From: Pollenia angustigena
Taxonomy: Eukaryota; Arthropoda; Insecta; Diptera; Polleniidae
Assembly (NCBI GenBank): GCA_930367215.1
Contig: OV884057.1
Span: forward strand, 207,069,621 to 207,133,620
Direction: 5' to 3'
Length of the DNA stretch: 64,000 nt
The translations under genes and the position numbers were made by a program. Every line of letters begins with the position of its first letter. Positions within the stretch are counted from its first letter, which is position 1. The notes beneath the pieces are model-generated. The model ran no database searches, was not told where the DNA came from, and saw nothing but the letters and a program-made list of their open reading frames with translations. This document shows, one piece after another, positions 32,171-42,859 of this stretch.

Positions 32171-34300
32171 ATAATTAGTATTGTGGTTATTTTGTTGAAC
32201 TATTTATGGTTTTTAATCCAAATTCTTAATATTTTCAATTAGGCTTAAGTTCATGAAATTTAATTTTTATTAAATTATTTTCGTGAAGAAAGGAATTTTA
32301 CAACATGAAAATTAATTAAAATTGTTATTGATAATCTTTCATTCTTGACGTGGCTCGGGCTCGAACCCTGGCCGGCAGGTTACCATGACATGTTTCGATC
32401 GCAACCACTCGATCTCCTCAGATGGATTTGCCGTCTTACACTCGCAGCCATCGACGACTGCTGACGTCACTAGTCAAACATCAATCCTTAAACCAAATTG
32501 TATTTTAACATTTGGTAGATCGAAATTTGCTTTCCTGAATGATTATCCATTTTAATCGATTTTACATGTTATTTCCTTTACTTCTGTTTTTTCGTACTTT
32601 CGTCAAGAATTTTTCTTGAAGTCCAAGTACATTTTTTGTTTTTCCACTTCGTCCTTCCCTTTTCTGTTGACCTTTTTCAGCACAACTTGAAGGACAAATG
32701 TACACATAGAGCTCGTTCCTTAGCTTTAACAATAATTAGTATTGTGGTTATTTTGTTGAACTATTTATGGTTTTTAATCCAAATTCTTAATATTTTCAAT
32801 TAGGCTTAAGTTCATGAAATTTAATTTTTATTAAATTATTTTCGTGAAGAAAGGAATTTTACAACATGAAAATTAATTAAAATTGTTATTGATAATCTTT
32901 CATTCTTGACGTGGCTCGGGCTCGAACCCTGGCCGGCAGGTTACCATGACATGTTTCGATCGCAACCACTCGATCTCCTCAGATGGATTTGCCGTCTTAC
33001 ACTCGCAGCCATCGACGACTGCTGACGTCACTAGTCAAACATCAATCCTTAAACCAAATTGTATTTTAACATTTGGTAGATCGAAATTTGCTTTCCTGAA
33101 TGATTATCCATTTTAATCGATTTTACATGTTATTTCCTTTACTTCTGTTTTTTCGTACTTTCGTCAAGAATTTTTCTTGAAGTCCAAGTACATTTTTTGT
33201 TTTTCCACTTCGTCCTTCCCTTTTCTGTTGACCTTTTTCAGCACAACTTGAAGGACAAATGTACACATAGAGCTCGTTCCTTAGCTTTAACAATAATTAG
33301 TATTGTGGTTATTTTGTTGAACTATTTATGGTTTTTAATCCAAATTCTTAATATTTTCAATTAGGCTTAAGTTCATGAAATTTAATTTTTATTAAATTAT
33401 TTTCGTGAAGAAAGGAATTTTACAACATGAAAATTAATTAAAATTGTTATTGATAATCTTTCATTCTTGACGTGGCTCGGGCTCGAACCCTGGCCGGCAG
33501 GTTACCATGACATGTTTCGATCGCAACCACTCGATCTCCTCAGATGGATTTGCCGTCTTACACTCGCAGCCATCGACGACTGCTGACGTCACTAGTCAAA
33601 CATCAATCCTTAAACCAAACGTCAAGAATGAAAGATTATCAATAACAATTTTAATTAATTTTCATGTTGTAAAATTCCTTTCTTCACGAAAATAATTTAA
33701 TAAAAATTAAATTTCATGAACTTAAGCCTAATTGAAAATATTAAGAATTTGGATTAAAAACCATAAATAGTTCAACAAAATAACCACAATACTAATTATT
33801 GTTAAAGCTAAGGAACGAGCTCTATGTGTACATTTGTCCTTCAAGTTGTGCTGAAAAAGGTCAACAGAAAAGGGAAGGACGAAGTGGAAAAACAAAAAAT
33901 GTACTTGGACTTCAAGAAAAATTCTTGACGAAAGTACGAAAAAACAGAAGTAAAGGAAATAACATGTAAAATCGATTAAAATGGATAATCATTCAGGAAA
34001 GCAAATTTCGATCTACCAAATGTTAAAATACAATTTGGTTTAAGGATTGATGTTTGACTAGTGACGTCAGCAGTCGTCGATGGCTGCGAGTGTAAGACGG
34101 CAAATCCATCTGAGGAGATCGAGTGGTTGCGATCGAAACATGTCATGGTAACCTGCCGGCCAGGGTTCGAGCCCGAGCCACGTCAAGAATGAAAGATTAT
34201 CAATAACAATTTTAATTAATTTTCATGTTGTAAAATTCCTTTCTTCACGAAAATAATTTAATAAAAATTAAATTTCATGAACTTAAGCCTAATTGAAAAT
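32171..34300. mobile_element. Compound element of 561-bp tRNA-promoter modules (direct and inverted)
   Basis: Modules start at 32171, 32731 and 33292 with exact 561-bp spacing from the second to the third, and the first two look identical base for base. The third breaks off at about 33619 and joins directly to inverted module sequence (33620-34300). The whole is flanked by ATTATTGTTTTTA at 32158-32170 and 34301-34313. Each module on the minus strand has a box-A-like GATCGAGTGGTTGCGAT and a box B GGGTTCGAGCCC. The 13-bp duplication fits LINE-driven retroposition. No protein is encoded. Confidence 0.8.
32350..32420 (-). promoter_or_regulatory. tRNA-like RNA polymerase III promoter in the module
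   Basis: On the minus strand GATCGAGTGGTTGCG (box A, 32405-32415 region) is followed about 45 bp later by GGGTTCGAGCCC (box B, 32357-32369 region). Spacing and sequence resemble Ser/Leu-type tRNAs, the usual source of SINE promoters. Identical sites occur in the later modules. About 230 bp of module lies upstream of box A, unusual for a plain SINE head. Confidence 0.65.
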
Positions 34301-34313
34301 ATTATTGTTTTTA

Positions 34314-34747
34314 TATTAGTGGTATTCACACCGAGCTTGTTAGTTTGTTAGTCGTTAATCGTTAATCGTTACATTTTTACACGCATTTTGTTTTTGTATA
34401 TTTAACGCGCTACCGGATTAACATTTAACAAATTAACGACGCGGCACCCCTGATAAAATATTTGTTAGTTGGTAACTCACAATCAGATGTTGCAGTTTCT
34501 AAATAAATATAATAAATAAGTCATTTGTGATACATTTCTAAAAAAATATTTGTGTTTTGGAAATTTTCGTACGAGTACACACACACACTTCAACACCATA
34601 TTTTTAACGTTTACGTATCCGCAACATTTACGTAACAGTAACGGCGCCTTAAGTCATAAAGAAATCTATAAATCGAATTCGTGACCATAACTTACTGACA
34701 TTGTCATTTATTAGGTTAGTTTGGTGGCGATTAGGCCAATTTCGTAG
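34314..34747. other. Stretch between two tRNA-module insertions, no gene
   Basis: It includes TTAGTTTGTTAGTCGTTAATCG / AACGATTAACG-type short repeats near 34340-34440. No element boundary is clear. Confidence 0.4.
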
Positions 34748-34761
34748 ATATACCAAAAAAA

Positions 34762-35232
34762 TTATTAGTATTGTGGTTATTTTATTGAACTATTTATGGT
34801 TTTTAATCCAAATTTTTAATATTTTTAATTAGGCTTAAGTTCATTAAATTTAATTTTCATTAAATTATTTTTATGAAGAAAGGAATTTTACAACAAACAG
34901 AAGTAAAGGAATAACATGTTAAAATAAATTAAAATAGATAATCATTCAAAGCAAATTTCGATCTACCAAAGGTTGAATACAATTTGGTTTAAGGATTGAT
35001 GTTTGACTAATGACGTCAGCAGTCGTCGATGGCTGCGAGTGTTAAACGGCAAGCCCTCTGAGGAGATTGAGTGGTTGCAATCGAAACATGTCAGGGTAAC
35101 CTGTCCGTAAACACCTGGGTTCGAGCCCAGATTGAGTCAAGAATGAAAAATTATCAGTGAATTTTAATTGATTTTCATGTTGTAAAATTCCTTTCTTCAT
35201 AAAAATAATTTAATGAAAATTAAATTTAATGA
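34762..35232. mobile_element. tRNA-promoter module, short copy with 14-bp target duplication
   Basis: ATATACCAAAAAAA is exact at 34748-34761 and 35233-35246. The left part (TTATTAGTATTGTGGTTATT onward) is module sequence in one orientation, cut at about 34895. It then switches to the opposite orientation with box A (GAGATTGAGTGGTTGCAATC) and box B (GGTTCGAGCCC) near 35065-35125, and ends with the inverse of 34845-34895. It is thus a miniature of the compound at 32171. Confidence 0.8.
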
Positions 35233-35246
35233 ATATACCAAAAAAA

Positions 35247-36467
35247 CTTTGCCAAATTGTGTTATAAGGATACAATCTTAGAACAAAATATTCATAACCC
35301 CTCAGCCATCATCTTTTTTATACCCTATATATTGTAGAGTATCATATAGCCAGGGTTGACTTACTAATTTACTTGCTATTACAATATATTTTCTATGCCA
35401 CAAATAAATCCGGCAAAATTTTTAATTTCATGCTATTCCCTTTTTAAAAAAGCATGTTAAATGTATTTCAATTTATAAATCTCTATTTTTGCCACAGTAG
35501 TTACACGGACGTGGAATAACATGCAAATTTATGTTTCTTCTCGAACGCTTCAAAACTAAGTAAATTAGATTTTAATCCGAATCAAACTTTTTCCCGAAAA
35601 ATGCCATCGATTTTTTTGTATACTTTATCGGAAATTAGTTTTTTTTATAATAAAATATGAAGTTTTGCAATTTTAAAATTTTTCAAGCTTATTGCAAATA
35701 TTTTCCACTTATAAATGCATAAAGTTTCTCGCCCTCGAAAAAGCAAAACAAAATGTTGCATACAAAATTAAAAAAAAAAAATTATTTTGTTTTAACAATA
35801 CAATTTTGTATATATATTTTTTTTTCTTTTAACAAAAGATATAAAATAAATAAAATGAAAAAGTATAAACCCAGAAAAATTTAGTAAATATTTATTATTC
35901 TCTTAGTTGCATACGTGTGTGTTTGTGTCATTTTTAAAATCATGAGTGGAGTGGGTGTGTCTAAATGTGACTAAAATTTTGCAACACAATGTTGCACTTG
36001 AATATCTTCAGGCTTTAAAAATAAAATATTTTATATTGTTTCTTTTTTCTATTTGGGAAAAGGATAAAATAACTAATGAAATATTTTTATAATATTATTT
36101 TTTATATGGAATTGTTATTGTTGTCTATTTGAGTGTTTTATTATAATTTTTTTATATTGGCATAAATTACGACAAAAACAAAATAGAATAAAATAGAAAA
36201 TTCCAAATTTATTTTGCTTATGCATAAATGTATATTTTAATATTTATTGTCACAAGCCAGTATTATGAAATAAATACCCAGGCAAATAAAATTGAAATAA
36301 GTTGTACGTATTTTTGAATTATTAGTATTGAAAATTAAATAATTTATTGTCAAAGCCAGCAAATTTAAAATTTAACTTTTAAAGTCTTTTATTTGCACTT
36401 GTGTATGCCAATTCAATATCACTCATACGTACATTCTGGTCAATAAGTATCAGGAACCTTTTAAATA
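35247..36467. other. AT-rich stretch, no gene
   Basis: A short degraded mini-me-like terminus (TATACCCTATATATTGTAGAGTATCATAT near 35320) is followed by more than 1 kb of AT-rich sequence with no frame or repeat I can support. Confidence 0.45.
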
Positions 36468-37406
36468 TCGGGTGATTTTTTAAGAGCTATAAGAAAGCTT
36501 AAAAAAAGACATACATTTCAGAAAAATGCATGAAATCTTTATCTGAATCGATAGTACGGTCCATATAATTTAATGTTTGAAGATTATTTCATGCAAAATG
36601 TTGACCGAGACTGCGCCTCAAATGGTCCATCCGCTTAGTCCAATTTTGGCATACTCTTTCCAACATTTCAGCCGGTATCGCATAAATGAATGCTTCAATG
36701 TTGTCTTCCAATGCGTCAATTGAAGCGGGGCATGTGTGTATAGACATAAGCTTTAACATAGCCCCACAAAAAATAGTCTAAAGGCGTTAAATCACACGAT
36801 CTAGGCGGCCAATTGACCGGTCCCGAACGTGAAATAAAATGTTCACCGATCCCGCCTCTTAATAAGTCCATTGTTAAGCGTGCTGTGTGGCGTGTGGCAC
36901 CGTCTTGTTGAAACCACATGTCATGCAATTCAAGCTCTTGCATTTTGGGCAAAAAAAAGTTGGATATCATCTCACGGTAGCGCTCACTATTCACAGTTAC
37001 GTTACGATTCGCATCATCTTTGAAGAAGTACGGTCTAATCATGCCACCAGCCCGTAAACCGCACCAAACTGTGACTTTTTCTGGATGCATTGGTAGCTCT
37101 TGCATTGCTTCTGGCTGATCTTCACTCCAAAATCGACAATTCTGCTTATTAACGTACCCATTGAGCCAAAAATTAGCTTCGTCGCTGAACACTATTTTTC
37201 GATAAAAAAGTGGATGAACTTTCTTTACAGAGCACGCATTTTGATAATAAAATTCAATAATTTGCAAGCGTTGTTCGTTTGTCAGACGATTCATGGTTAA
37301 ATTATAAACCAAACTGAAGATGTTTGACAGTGAAACAAAACACGAAACGTGCGTTAGCTGTTTAAACCAGTGTTGCCAAAAAGATAATAGCTAAAAAATC
37401 ACCCGA
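36468..37406 (-). mobile_element. rosa-type (DD41D) mariner, copy 1, internally deleted
   Basis: Ends are TCGGGTGATTTTTTAAGAGC and AGCTAAAAAATCACCCGA, flanked by TA at 36466-36467 and 37407-37408. Length is 939 bp, against about 1.3 kb expected for a full element. The transposase lies on the minus strand. Confidence 0.9.
36589..37294 (-). pseudogene. DD41D mariner transposase, copy 1
   Basis: The minus-strand ATG at 37292-37294 starts MNRLTNEQRLQIIEFYYQNA. After SVKKVH about 95 residues (rest of the helix-turn-helix and linker) are missing, and the frame resumes at LFYRKIVFSDEANFWLNGY (first catalytic D). It continues through WFQQDGATRHTA (second D) and RSCDLTPLDYFLWG (third D, 42nd residue after the second, so DD41D). 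An extra C near 36722 shifts the frame; the out-of-frame tail (ALEDNIEAF, RVCQNWTKRM) runs to a stop at 36589. Catalytic residues survive but the deletion makes it inactive. Confidence 0.85.
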
Positions 37407-37807
37407 TAGTAGGAGCATGCAATGGAGAAAATACTTTGTAATAGGAAGTACCTAGACCAAGTACATGGGTATTGCAAAAAGTCGTTTTTGAGTTTTTTGT
37501 TACTTATAGCGTTTTGTGTTTAAGGTGACGATAAAATGGTTGCTTAAACCATATTTTTAAGCTCGCAACCATATTTTTAGTTAGAACAAAATAATAAAAT
37601 AATAATATACCTATTCAGTTTGTCATTCCATTCGCTGCGAAGTAGGATTTTGGTAACGAAACCCTACTTTTTCTAGCAATAAGAAAATAAATCATTGCTT
37701 AAAAAATTAATATATAAAAATATAGGGATATCATAAGCCGTTAAGAAGATACGCTAAAATCTAAAACTTTTTCCATATTTGCTGAAGAAAAAAAATTATG
37801 AAGCCCT

Positions 37808-38175
37808 ACACGGAGAGAAAAAATCTGGTTAGATATTGTTACGGCAACAACACTATGTTAATTGCAACAATATATTGTTGTCGTACACAAAAATTGTTAT
37901 TTAATTAAATATCAGCAATATTATAGTTACTGTAGACATTAAAAATCTGAGTATTGCTAACCTAAAAATAATAATTTTTCTAACAACTAAATAATGATAA
38001 CTTTGAAAACTTATTAAATAACAGCCATTTAGTGATATTTAATCTTCATAACATATAACTTTCTATACGTGTAGTGATATTAAGCTTAAGATGCAAACAA
38101 AATATAAGTTTACACTAATAATATCTTATAAGCGCCACTTGTAAAATTAGTTCTGTCGTAATATTTTAAAGAAAT
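37808..38175. mobile_element. Element Y, copy 3 (right-truncated)
   Basis: It has the clearest left end, CACGGAGAGAAAAAATCTGG, then CAATATATTGTTGTCGTACA and AGATGCAAACAAAATAT. It stops after GCGCCACTTGTAAAATTAG, losing the ATTATGATTAA-rich right part. Confidence 0.55.
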
Positions 38176-38802
38176 TAAAAAAAAGCGACACTCAAAAGAA
38201 AAATCAATCCATCCGTATTCAAATCAATCCGAAGTCGTAGTAATATTACGGTGAGTACAGATTTTCTTGAATCAAGTACAGAAAGATTGCTTCAAGTAGG
38301 GATTTTTAAACTCAAAATACTTAAATTATCCATATTCAATCCCGATTTGGTACTTGAAATAAACCGAAAATGTGATTGATTAAAGTAAAACGAAGGTTGA
38401 ATCAATCTGAAAATGCACTCGATTCAAGTTTTATAAAGTTGATTTTATCCCCAATTCGTGCTTGAAATAGACCAAAAAATAAATCAGAAAGAACAAATTA
38501 TTAAGATTGACTTACTTACCCGTGAAAATAATATATGTTTTTCTTCTTGTTCTTTTGATTTCTGTCGTTTTTTTGTTTTCATAGTGTCGAGGACATTTGG
38601 ATATTTTAAAGGAAGAAAATGAATCGAACATCTTGACTGATGAAGACTAAGCTCAGGAAATTAAGAGAAATATAAATTTTTCGTCTCGTAATCAACTTCT
38701 AGCAACTGTTGCAATACGAAGAAGCAATGAAGAGCTTCCCACAAACAACGTACAACAAAAGAAAAGAAGCAAAACGAAATCATATGGAAGCGAGGAGGAA
38801 TA
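38176..38802 (+). other. LINE 5' flank with a short coding-like patch
   Basis: 38610-38800 can be read with few stops as a charged, lysine/arginine-rich segment (SRNQLLATVAIRRSNEELPT, then QQKKRSKTKSYGSEE) that continues past the LINE target site. It could be the tail of a transposon-encoded or host nuclear protein. I recognise no domain, and a stop interrupts it near 38650. Confidence 0.25.
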
Positions 38803-38838
38803 ACATCTCAAGTCACAGGTACTGAAGAACGGCGTTCT

Positions 38839-41232
38839 ATGGACAAAAAAATCAATTCAAACGGGCGAACCTTTTTAGAGTTTTCTAATTTTTACAATTT
38901 GGTTATTTTAAATGGGCAAACAGAAGGTGATGAAGAAGGGAATTTTACATATATTGGGCCCACAGGTAATTCTGTTAATGACATATGCACTGTAGCACAT
39001 GATTTGTTACAGTATGTTGATAAGTTTACAGTAGAAGAGAAGATATGGTCTGACCATCTACCAATTGTGTTAACCATGAAAGTGGAAACGAGTGGCAGTA
39101 GTGTAAATAAACTAAGCCTTTTACCAAAGCTATTGTGGAAGGACTCAAAAAGGGATCAATACCAACAAAAACTTGATTTAAATTTGAACACAGCTTTACA
39201 ACAGTCCAATACAATCAATGTTAAAAATCTAACTGATATAATCGTTATGTCAACAATGGAAAATAAAGCTCTACAAAAGTATACCCCTAAAAATAACTGG
39301 TTTGATAACCGATGCAATTGGGCTCGGAAAAAGGAGTTTAAATTATTAAATAAATATAGAAAGTCAAAAATAGAAAGCGATAAAGAAGGATATTTGGTAG
39401 CAAAAAGTAAATACAAGCATATATGTAAAACGAGCAAAGAAAATTACTACAAAAACATTTCGGAAAAAATTAATAAGATTAAAAATGGCAAAGAAAGGTG
39501 GAAATTAGTTAGAGAGATAAGAAACCAAGATTTTCAAATATGCCCAATGATATCATCTGCTACTTTTAAAGATTATTTTGTAACATTGCTTAATCCAGCT
39601 CAAATTTCACAAGACATTCAATATGCACCAATTTTAATACGTGATGAAATTTTGGATAGAGATATAGAGGTCGAGGAAATTAAACGTATGCTAAAAAATG
39701 TTAAATTGAACAAAGCACCAGGGGAAGACAGGATACCTTACGAATTCTTTGTAAATGCCACTGATGAATTTCTTAAAGAACTTGCCCGTATATACAATAC
39801 AATTTTTGAAGATGGAATTATAGATGAATCATTTAGAAAAAGCATAATTCTTCCTATTTACAAAAAGGGATGTGTAAATGACCCAGCAAATTATAGGGGT
39901 ATATTGTTTATGAATTCTATCGCAAAAATATTTATGGGAATCCTTAATGATAGACTTGTAGCATGGATTGACGATAGAAAGATTATGAATGAATACCAAG
40001 CAGGATTTCGAAGGAAATACTCTACTGCAGACAACATATACAATTTAGCTTCAATTGTTAATATTAAACTCGAGGAAGGAAATAAAGTTTATGCTTTTTT
40101 TGTGGATTTCAAGGCAGCTTTTGACAAAGTTTCCAGAAAATCTATGATATACAAACTGTACACAATTGGAGTATCCTATAAATTCATTAAAATTATAAAA
40201 GAAATATATGAGCACACACAATCGGCGGTCTGGACAGGAATTGAGTTGTCTGAATACTTTGACACAACATCTGGCGTCAAACAGGGCTGTTTATTATCAC
40301 CGATTTTATTTGCTCTTTATATAAACGATTTACATGATTTTTTGGAAGGTGGACTTGAGATTGAAGGAACCAACATCCGAATGTTATTATACGCAGACGA
40401 TATTGTTATCTTGGCCGATGATAAGAAAACGATGGAAAAGATGATACGAAAGCTCGAGATATATTGTGATCTATGGAATTTAGAAGTGAACAAACAAAAA
40501 TCAAAGATGATGGTATTTAGGAATGGGGGAAGACTAAGTATGCAGGAAAAGTGGCTCTTCAAAGGAGAAGAAATAGACATAGTATCAGAATACAACTATC
40601 TTGGAGTCATCCTTACTCCTAAAATGTCATTTTTTAAACATTTGCAAAATAGAAACGCGCAGGCAAAGTGTGCAATAAATGTAACATGGCAAAACTTTTT
40701 AAAAAAGAATGATATAACACTAGAAATGAAATGGAAACTCTTTATGGCAGTATGCAGATCCGTTCAAGCATACTCAGCACAGGTTTGGGGCTATTGCCTT
40801 TTCGAAGAAGTAGATAAACTACATAGATTCTTCCTAAAAAGAGTGTTAAAACTTCCTATAAATACACCAAACTATGCATTAGAGCTTGAAACTGGCATAG
40901 AAGAAGGGCATATATATACCTTGCAACTCCATCTCCAGTATATAACCAAAACTATGTTTAGCTACACAGAAGATAGGTTACCACACCACTTAACAAAAAT
41001 AATCCTTAGAAAAAATATATTTTGGGCAAAAAGCCTTAACGATTTGGCAAATAAGCTTAACACTCAATGGGCAGATATAAATACTACGGAACCAGATTGG
41101 AACTTCCGAAACAGCTTGTTAATACAGAATCTCAAATATGAAAATTTTTTAAATAAAACACAAAGAGCTATGAGAAGCGAAACACGTATATATAAACACT
41201 TAGATTATAGAGTTGGGGCCATATATATATAA
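38839..41232 (+). CDS. LINE ORF2: endonuclease C-terminus and reverse transcriptase
   Basis: A 797-codon frame. Residues 30-80 carry the end of an APE-type endonuclease (GNFTYIGPTGNSVNDI; WSDHLPIVLTM). The reverse transcriptase follows: KAPGEDRIPYEFF (about 290), FRKSIILPIYKKG, GFRRKYSTADNI, FVDFKAAFDKV (about 420, first metal-binding D), TTSGVKQGCLLSP (about 475), LLYADDIVIL (about 515, catalytic DD) and YNYLGVILTP (about 590), then a thumb region. The protein would nick DNA and prime reverse transcription of element RNA, but the nuclease is truncated at insertion. The true product started upstream; ATG 38839 is only the first in-frame methionine. The frame ends early in a run of AT at 41220-41232. 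Clade not assigned. Confidence 0.9.
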   Translation: MDKKINSNGRTFLEFSNFYNLVILNGQTEGDEEGNFTYIGPTGNSVNDICTVAHDLLQYVDKFTVEEKIWSDHLPIVLTMKVETSGSSVNKLSLLPKLLWKDSKRDQYQQKLDLNLNTALQQSNTINVKNLTDIIVMSTMENKALQKYTPKNNWFDNRCNWARKKEFKLLNKYRKSKIESDKEGYLVAKSKYKHICKTSKENYYKNISEKINKIKNGKERWKLVREIRNQDFQICPMISSATFKDYFVTLLNPAQISQDIQYAPILIRDEILDRDIEVEEIKRMLKNVKLNKAPGEDRIPYEFFVNATDEFLKELARIYNTIFEDGIIDESFRKSIILPIYKKGCVNDPANYRGILFMNSIAKIFMGILNDRLVAWIDDRKIMNEYQAGFRRKYSTADNIYNLASIVNIKLEEGNKVYAFFVDFKAAFDKVSRKSMIYKLYTIGVSYKFIKIIKEIYEHTQSAVWTGIELSEYFDTTSGVKQGCLLSPILFALYINDLHDFLEGGLEIEGTNIRMLLYADDIVILADDKKTMEKMIRKLEIYCDLWNLEVNKQKSKMMVFRNGGRLSMQEKWLFKGEEIDIVSEYNYLGVILTPKMSFFKHLQNRNAQAKCAINVTWQNFLKKNDITLEMKWKLFMAVCRSVQAYSAQVWGYCLFEEVDKLHRFFLKRVLKLPINTPNYALELETGIEEGHIYTLQLHLQYITKTMFSYTEDRLPHHLTKIILRKNIFWAKSLNDLANKLNTQWADINTTEPDWNFRNSLLIQNLKYENFLNKTQRAMRSETRIYKHLDYRVGAIYI

Positions 41233-41555
41233 GGTTCAACCAAAATGATATCACCTGGATAATCAAAGCACGTTGCAATCTTATATATCTCAATGGTAAT
41301 AAGTATTCAGCAAATGAACGGGATCACCTTTGTACACTATGTAATCGGAGGGAAGCGGAAACATTGCAACACTTCCTAGGTCGATGTCCTATACTAACCT
41401 CTTTCCGAATGCGATATTTTTCAACAGCTACATTATCAGAAGATGAAATCAAAAGAATTCTAAATGGGCGATTGCAGTCAGATTGGACAAACTTAGTTAG
41501 TTATTTAAAATCATCCCTTAATTACCGAAAACTAATAATAAATGAATTTGAATGA
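41229..41555 (+). pseudogene. LINE ORF2 C-terminus after an AT-run frameshift
   Basis: In a different frame, directly after the ATATATATATAA stretch, sequence continues as RFNQNDITWIIKARCNLIYL and then a CCHC zinc knuckle, CTLCNRREAETLQHFLGRC (41331-41387; C-x2-C-x9-H-x4-C), ending at 41555. C-terminal CCHC knuckles after the reverse transcriptase are known in several LINE clades. The simplest reading is a length change in the AT run that split one ORF2. Confidence 0.8.
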
Positions 41556-42087
41556 TATTTTATTAAGTAAATTACCGTATAAAAATAATAGCGATTTTAA
41601 AATGTATCCAGCTGACGACTTATTGTTATAGCTGTATAATCTTTATTATATATGAAATTATACAAATTAATAATGTAAATGAAATAATTATCCAAAAATA
41701 AAGATTTACTACTACATCTCAAGTCACAGATATTTGTGTACCTTTATTTTAAAAGCGTCATCATAAGGGTGTTCAATTAATCGGGTTTTAATTTTGTTCG
41801 ATTACACGATAAATCGATATTTGAAATTTTTAACTTATTCGATTATCAAATAAAATTTAAAAATTGATCGACTAATCGAATAATTCTAAATCCAGAAATT
41901 TAATAAATTATGTGATTGTTTTTTAATAATTAAAGAAATAATTAGTACTTCCCATTAAAAATTTATGTCATTTTGCGAAGCACTAAAAGTAATTTAAAAA
42001 AAAAAAAAGCCACAATTATGCGCTACGTAATAAGACATACAGAAATGCAGTATAGTAAGTGATAGATCTCTCAACAACTTTTTTAAA

Positions 42088-42846
42088 AACAAGTAAGAGT
42101 GATATATTCTGCTATGGCGAATCTTATATACCCTTTACCATTTCGCGAGCAGAATACAGAGCAAATAGACAAAAACAAAAAATTGGGTTATAAATCTTGG
42201 ACTCGGGAGATCTATGGTTCCCGAAAGTGGGTATTTAAAAAAATATTATTTTGGTCATAACTTTTTCGTATCGCGGTTCAGATACGTGTTTTTAAAAAAA
42301 TATTTTATACTAAAGATTTCCGATCTTTTGATATACAAGGGATAACCGTAGGTTATATAACAGTCCAAAAAATTATATTTTTGATATTTTTTGTACGGGA
42401 GTTACTACGCCCACTTCTCCGATCCCGCCCACATTTTGTGGGATGCTGTGTATTGATAACCTAAATGTGTGTACCTAATTTGAAAACTTTGGCTCTTGCC
42501 GTTCTCAAGATATACAGAAAAAAGTAATAAAAATGCAACAACAACAAGGGAATTTTGGAAAAAATTATATGTAGTCGTGGTTTTTGCTCATATCTCAGCC
42601 ATTTTTGAACCGATCTGGCTGAATTTCAATAGCAAGAAATGGTGGAATATATGTGACATAAATGTAAAACAACCTAGCCGCTATCATGTCTGGAGTCTCC
42701 GGAAAACACATATCAAACGTAAGACGGACAAACGGGCATGGTTAAATCAACTTCTCTCCTCCGAAGGACTTAGATCAATATTGTAGAAATAACAAACGGA
42801 ATGACAAACTAATATATACCTTTTTCCACCTGAGGTGAAGGGTATA
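42088..42846 (-). mobile_element. mini-me/DINE-1-like element, family 1b, copy 2
   Basis: It begins AACAAGTAAGAGTGATATAT with a degraded hairpin (CTGCTATGGCGA) and TTATATACCCTTTACC. It ends with GACGGACAAACGGGCATGG, CCACCTGAGGTGAAGGGTATA. It matches 27548-29154 with about half the interior deleted. Confidence 0.75.
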
Positions 42847-42859
42847 AAAATAACATTTC

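Larger units (their letters stand above)
38819..41713 (+). mobile_element. 5'-truncated LINE with 16-bp target duplication
   Basis: ACATCTCAAGTCACAG is identical at 38803-38818 and 41714-41729. Between them lie the end of an apurinic-type endonuclease domain, a reverse transcriptase, a C-terminal zinc knuckle and a 150-bp 3' UTR ending AAAAATAAAGATTTACTACT. There is no ORF1 and no endonuclease N-terminus. Long intact coding suggests a comparatively young insertion. Confidence 0.9.

Noticed and set aside
32341..32420. Box A/box B sequences as a genuine tRNA gene
   Set aside because: No acceptor stem pairing or anticodon arm can be built, and the sequence is repeated in at least six modules; it is a SINE-type promoter.
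32170..34300. CRISPR-like or LTR interpretation of the 561-bp direct repeats
   Set aside because: Repeats are contiguous with no spacers, lack TG...CA ends and any gag/pol sequence, and the host is eukaryotic.
39026..40595. Minus-strand frames of 61-93 codons
   Set aside because: They are antisense shadows of LINE ORF2.
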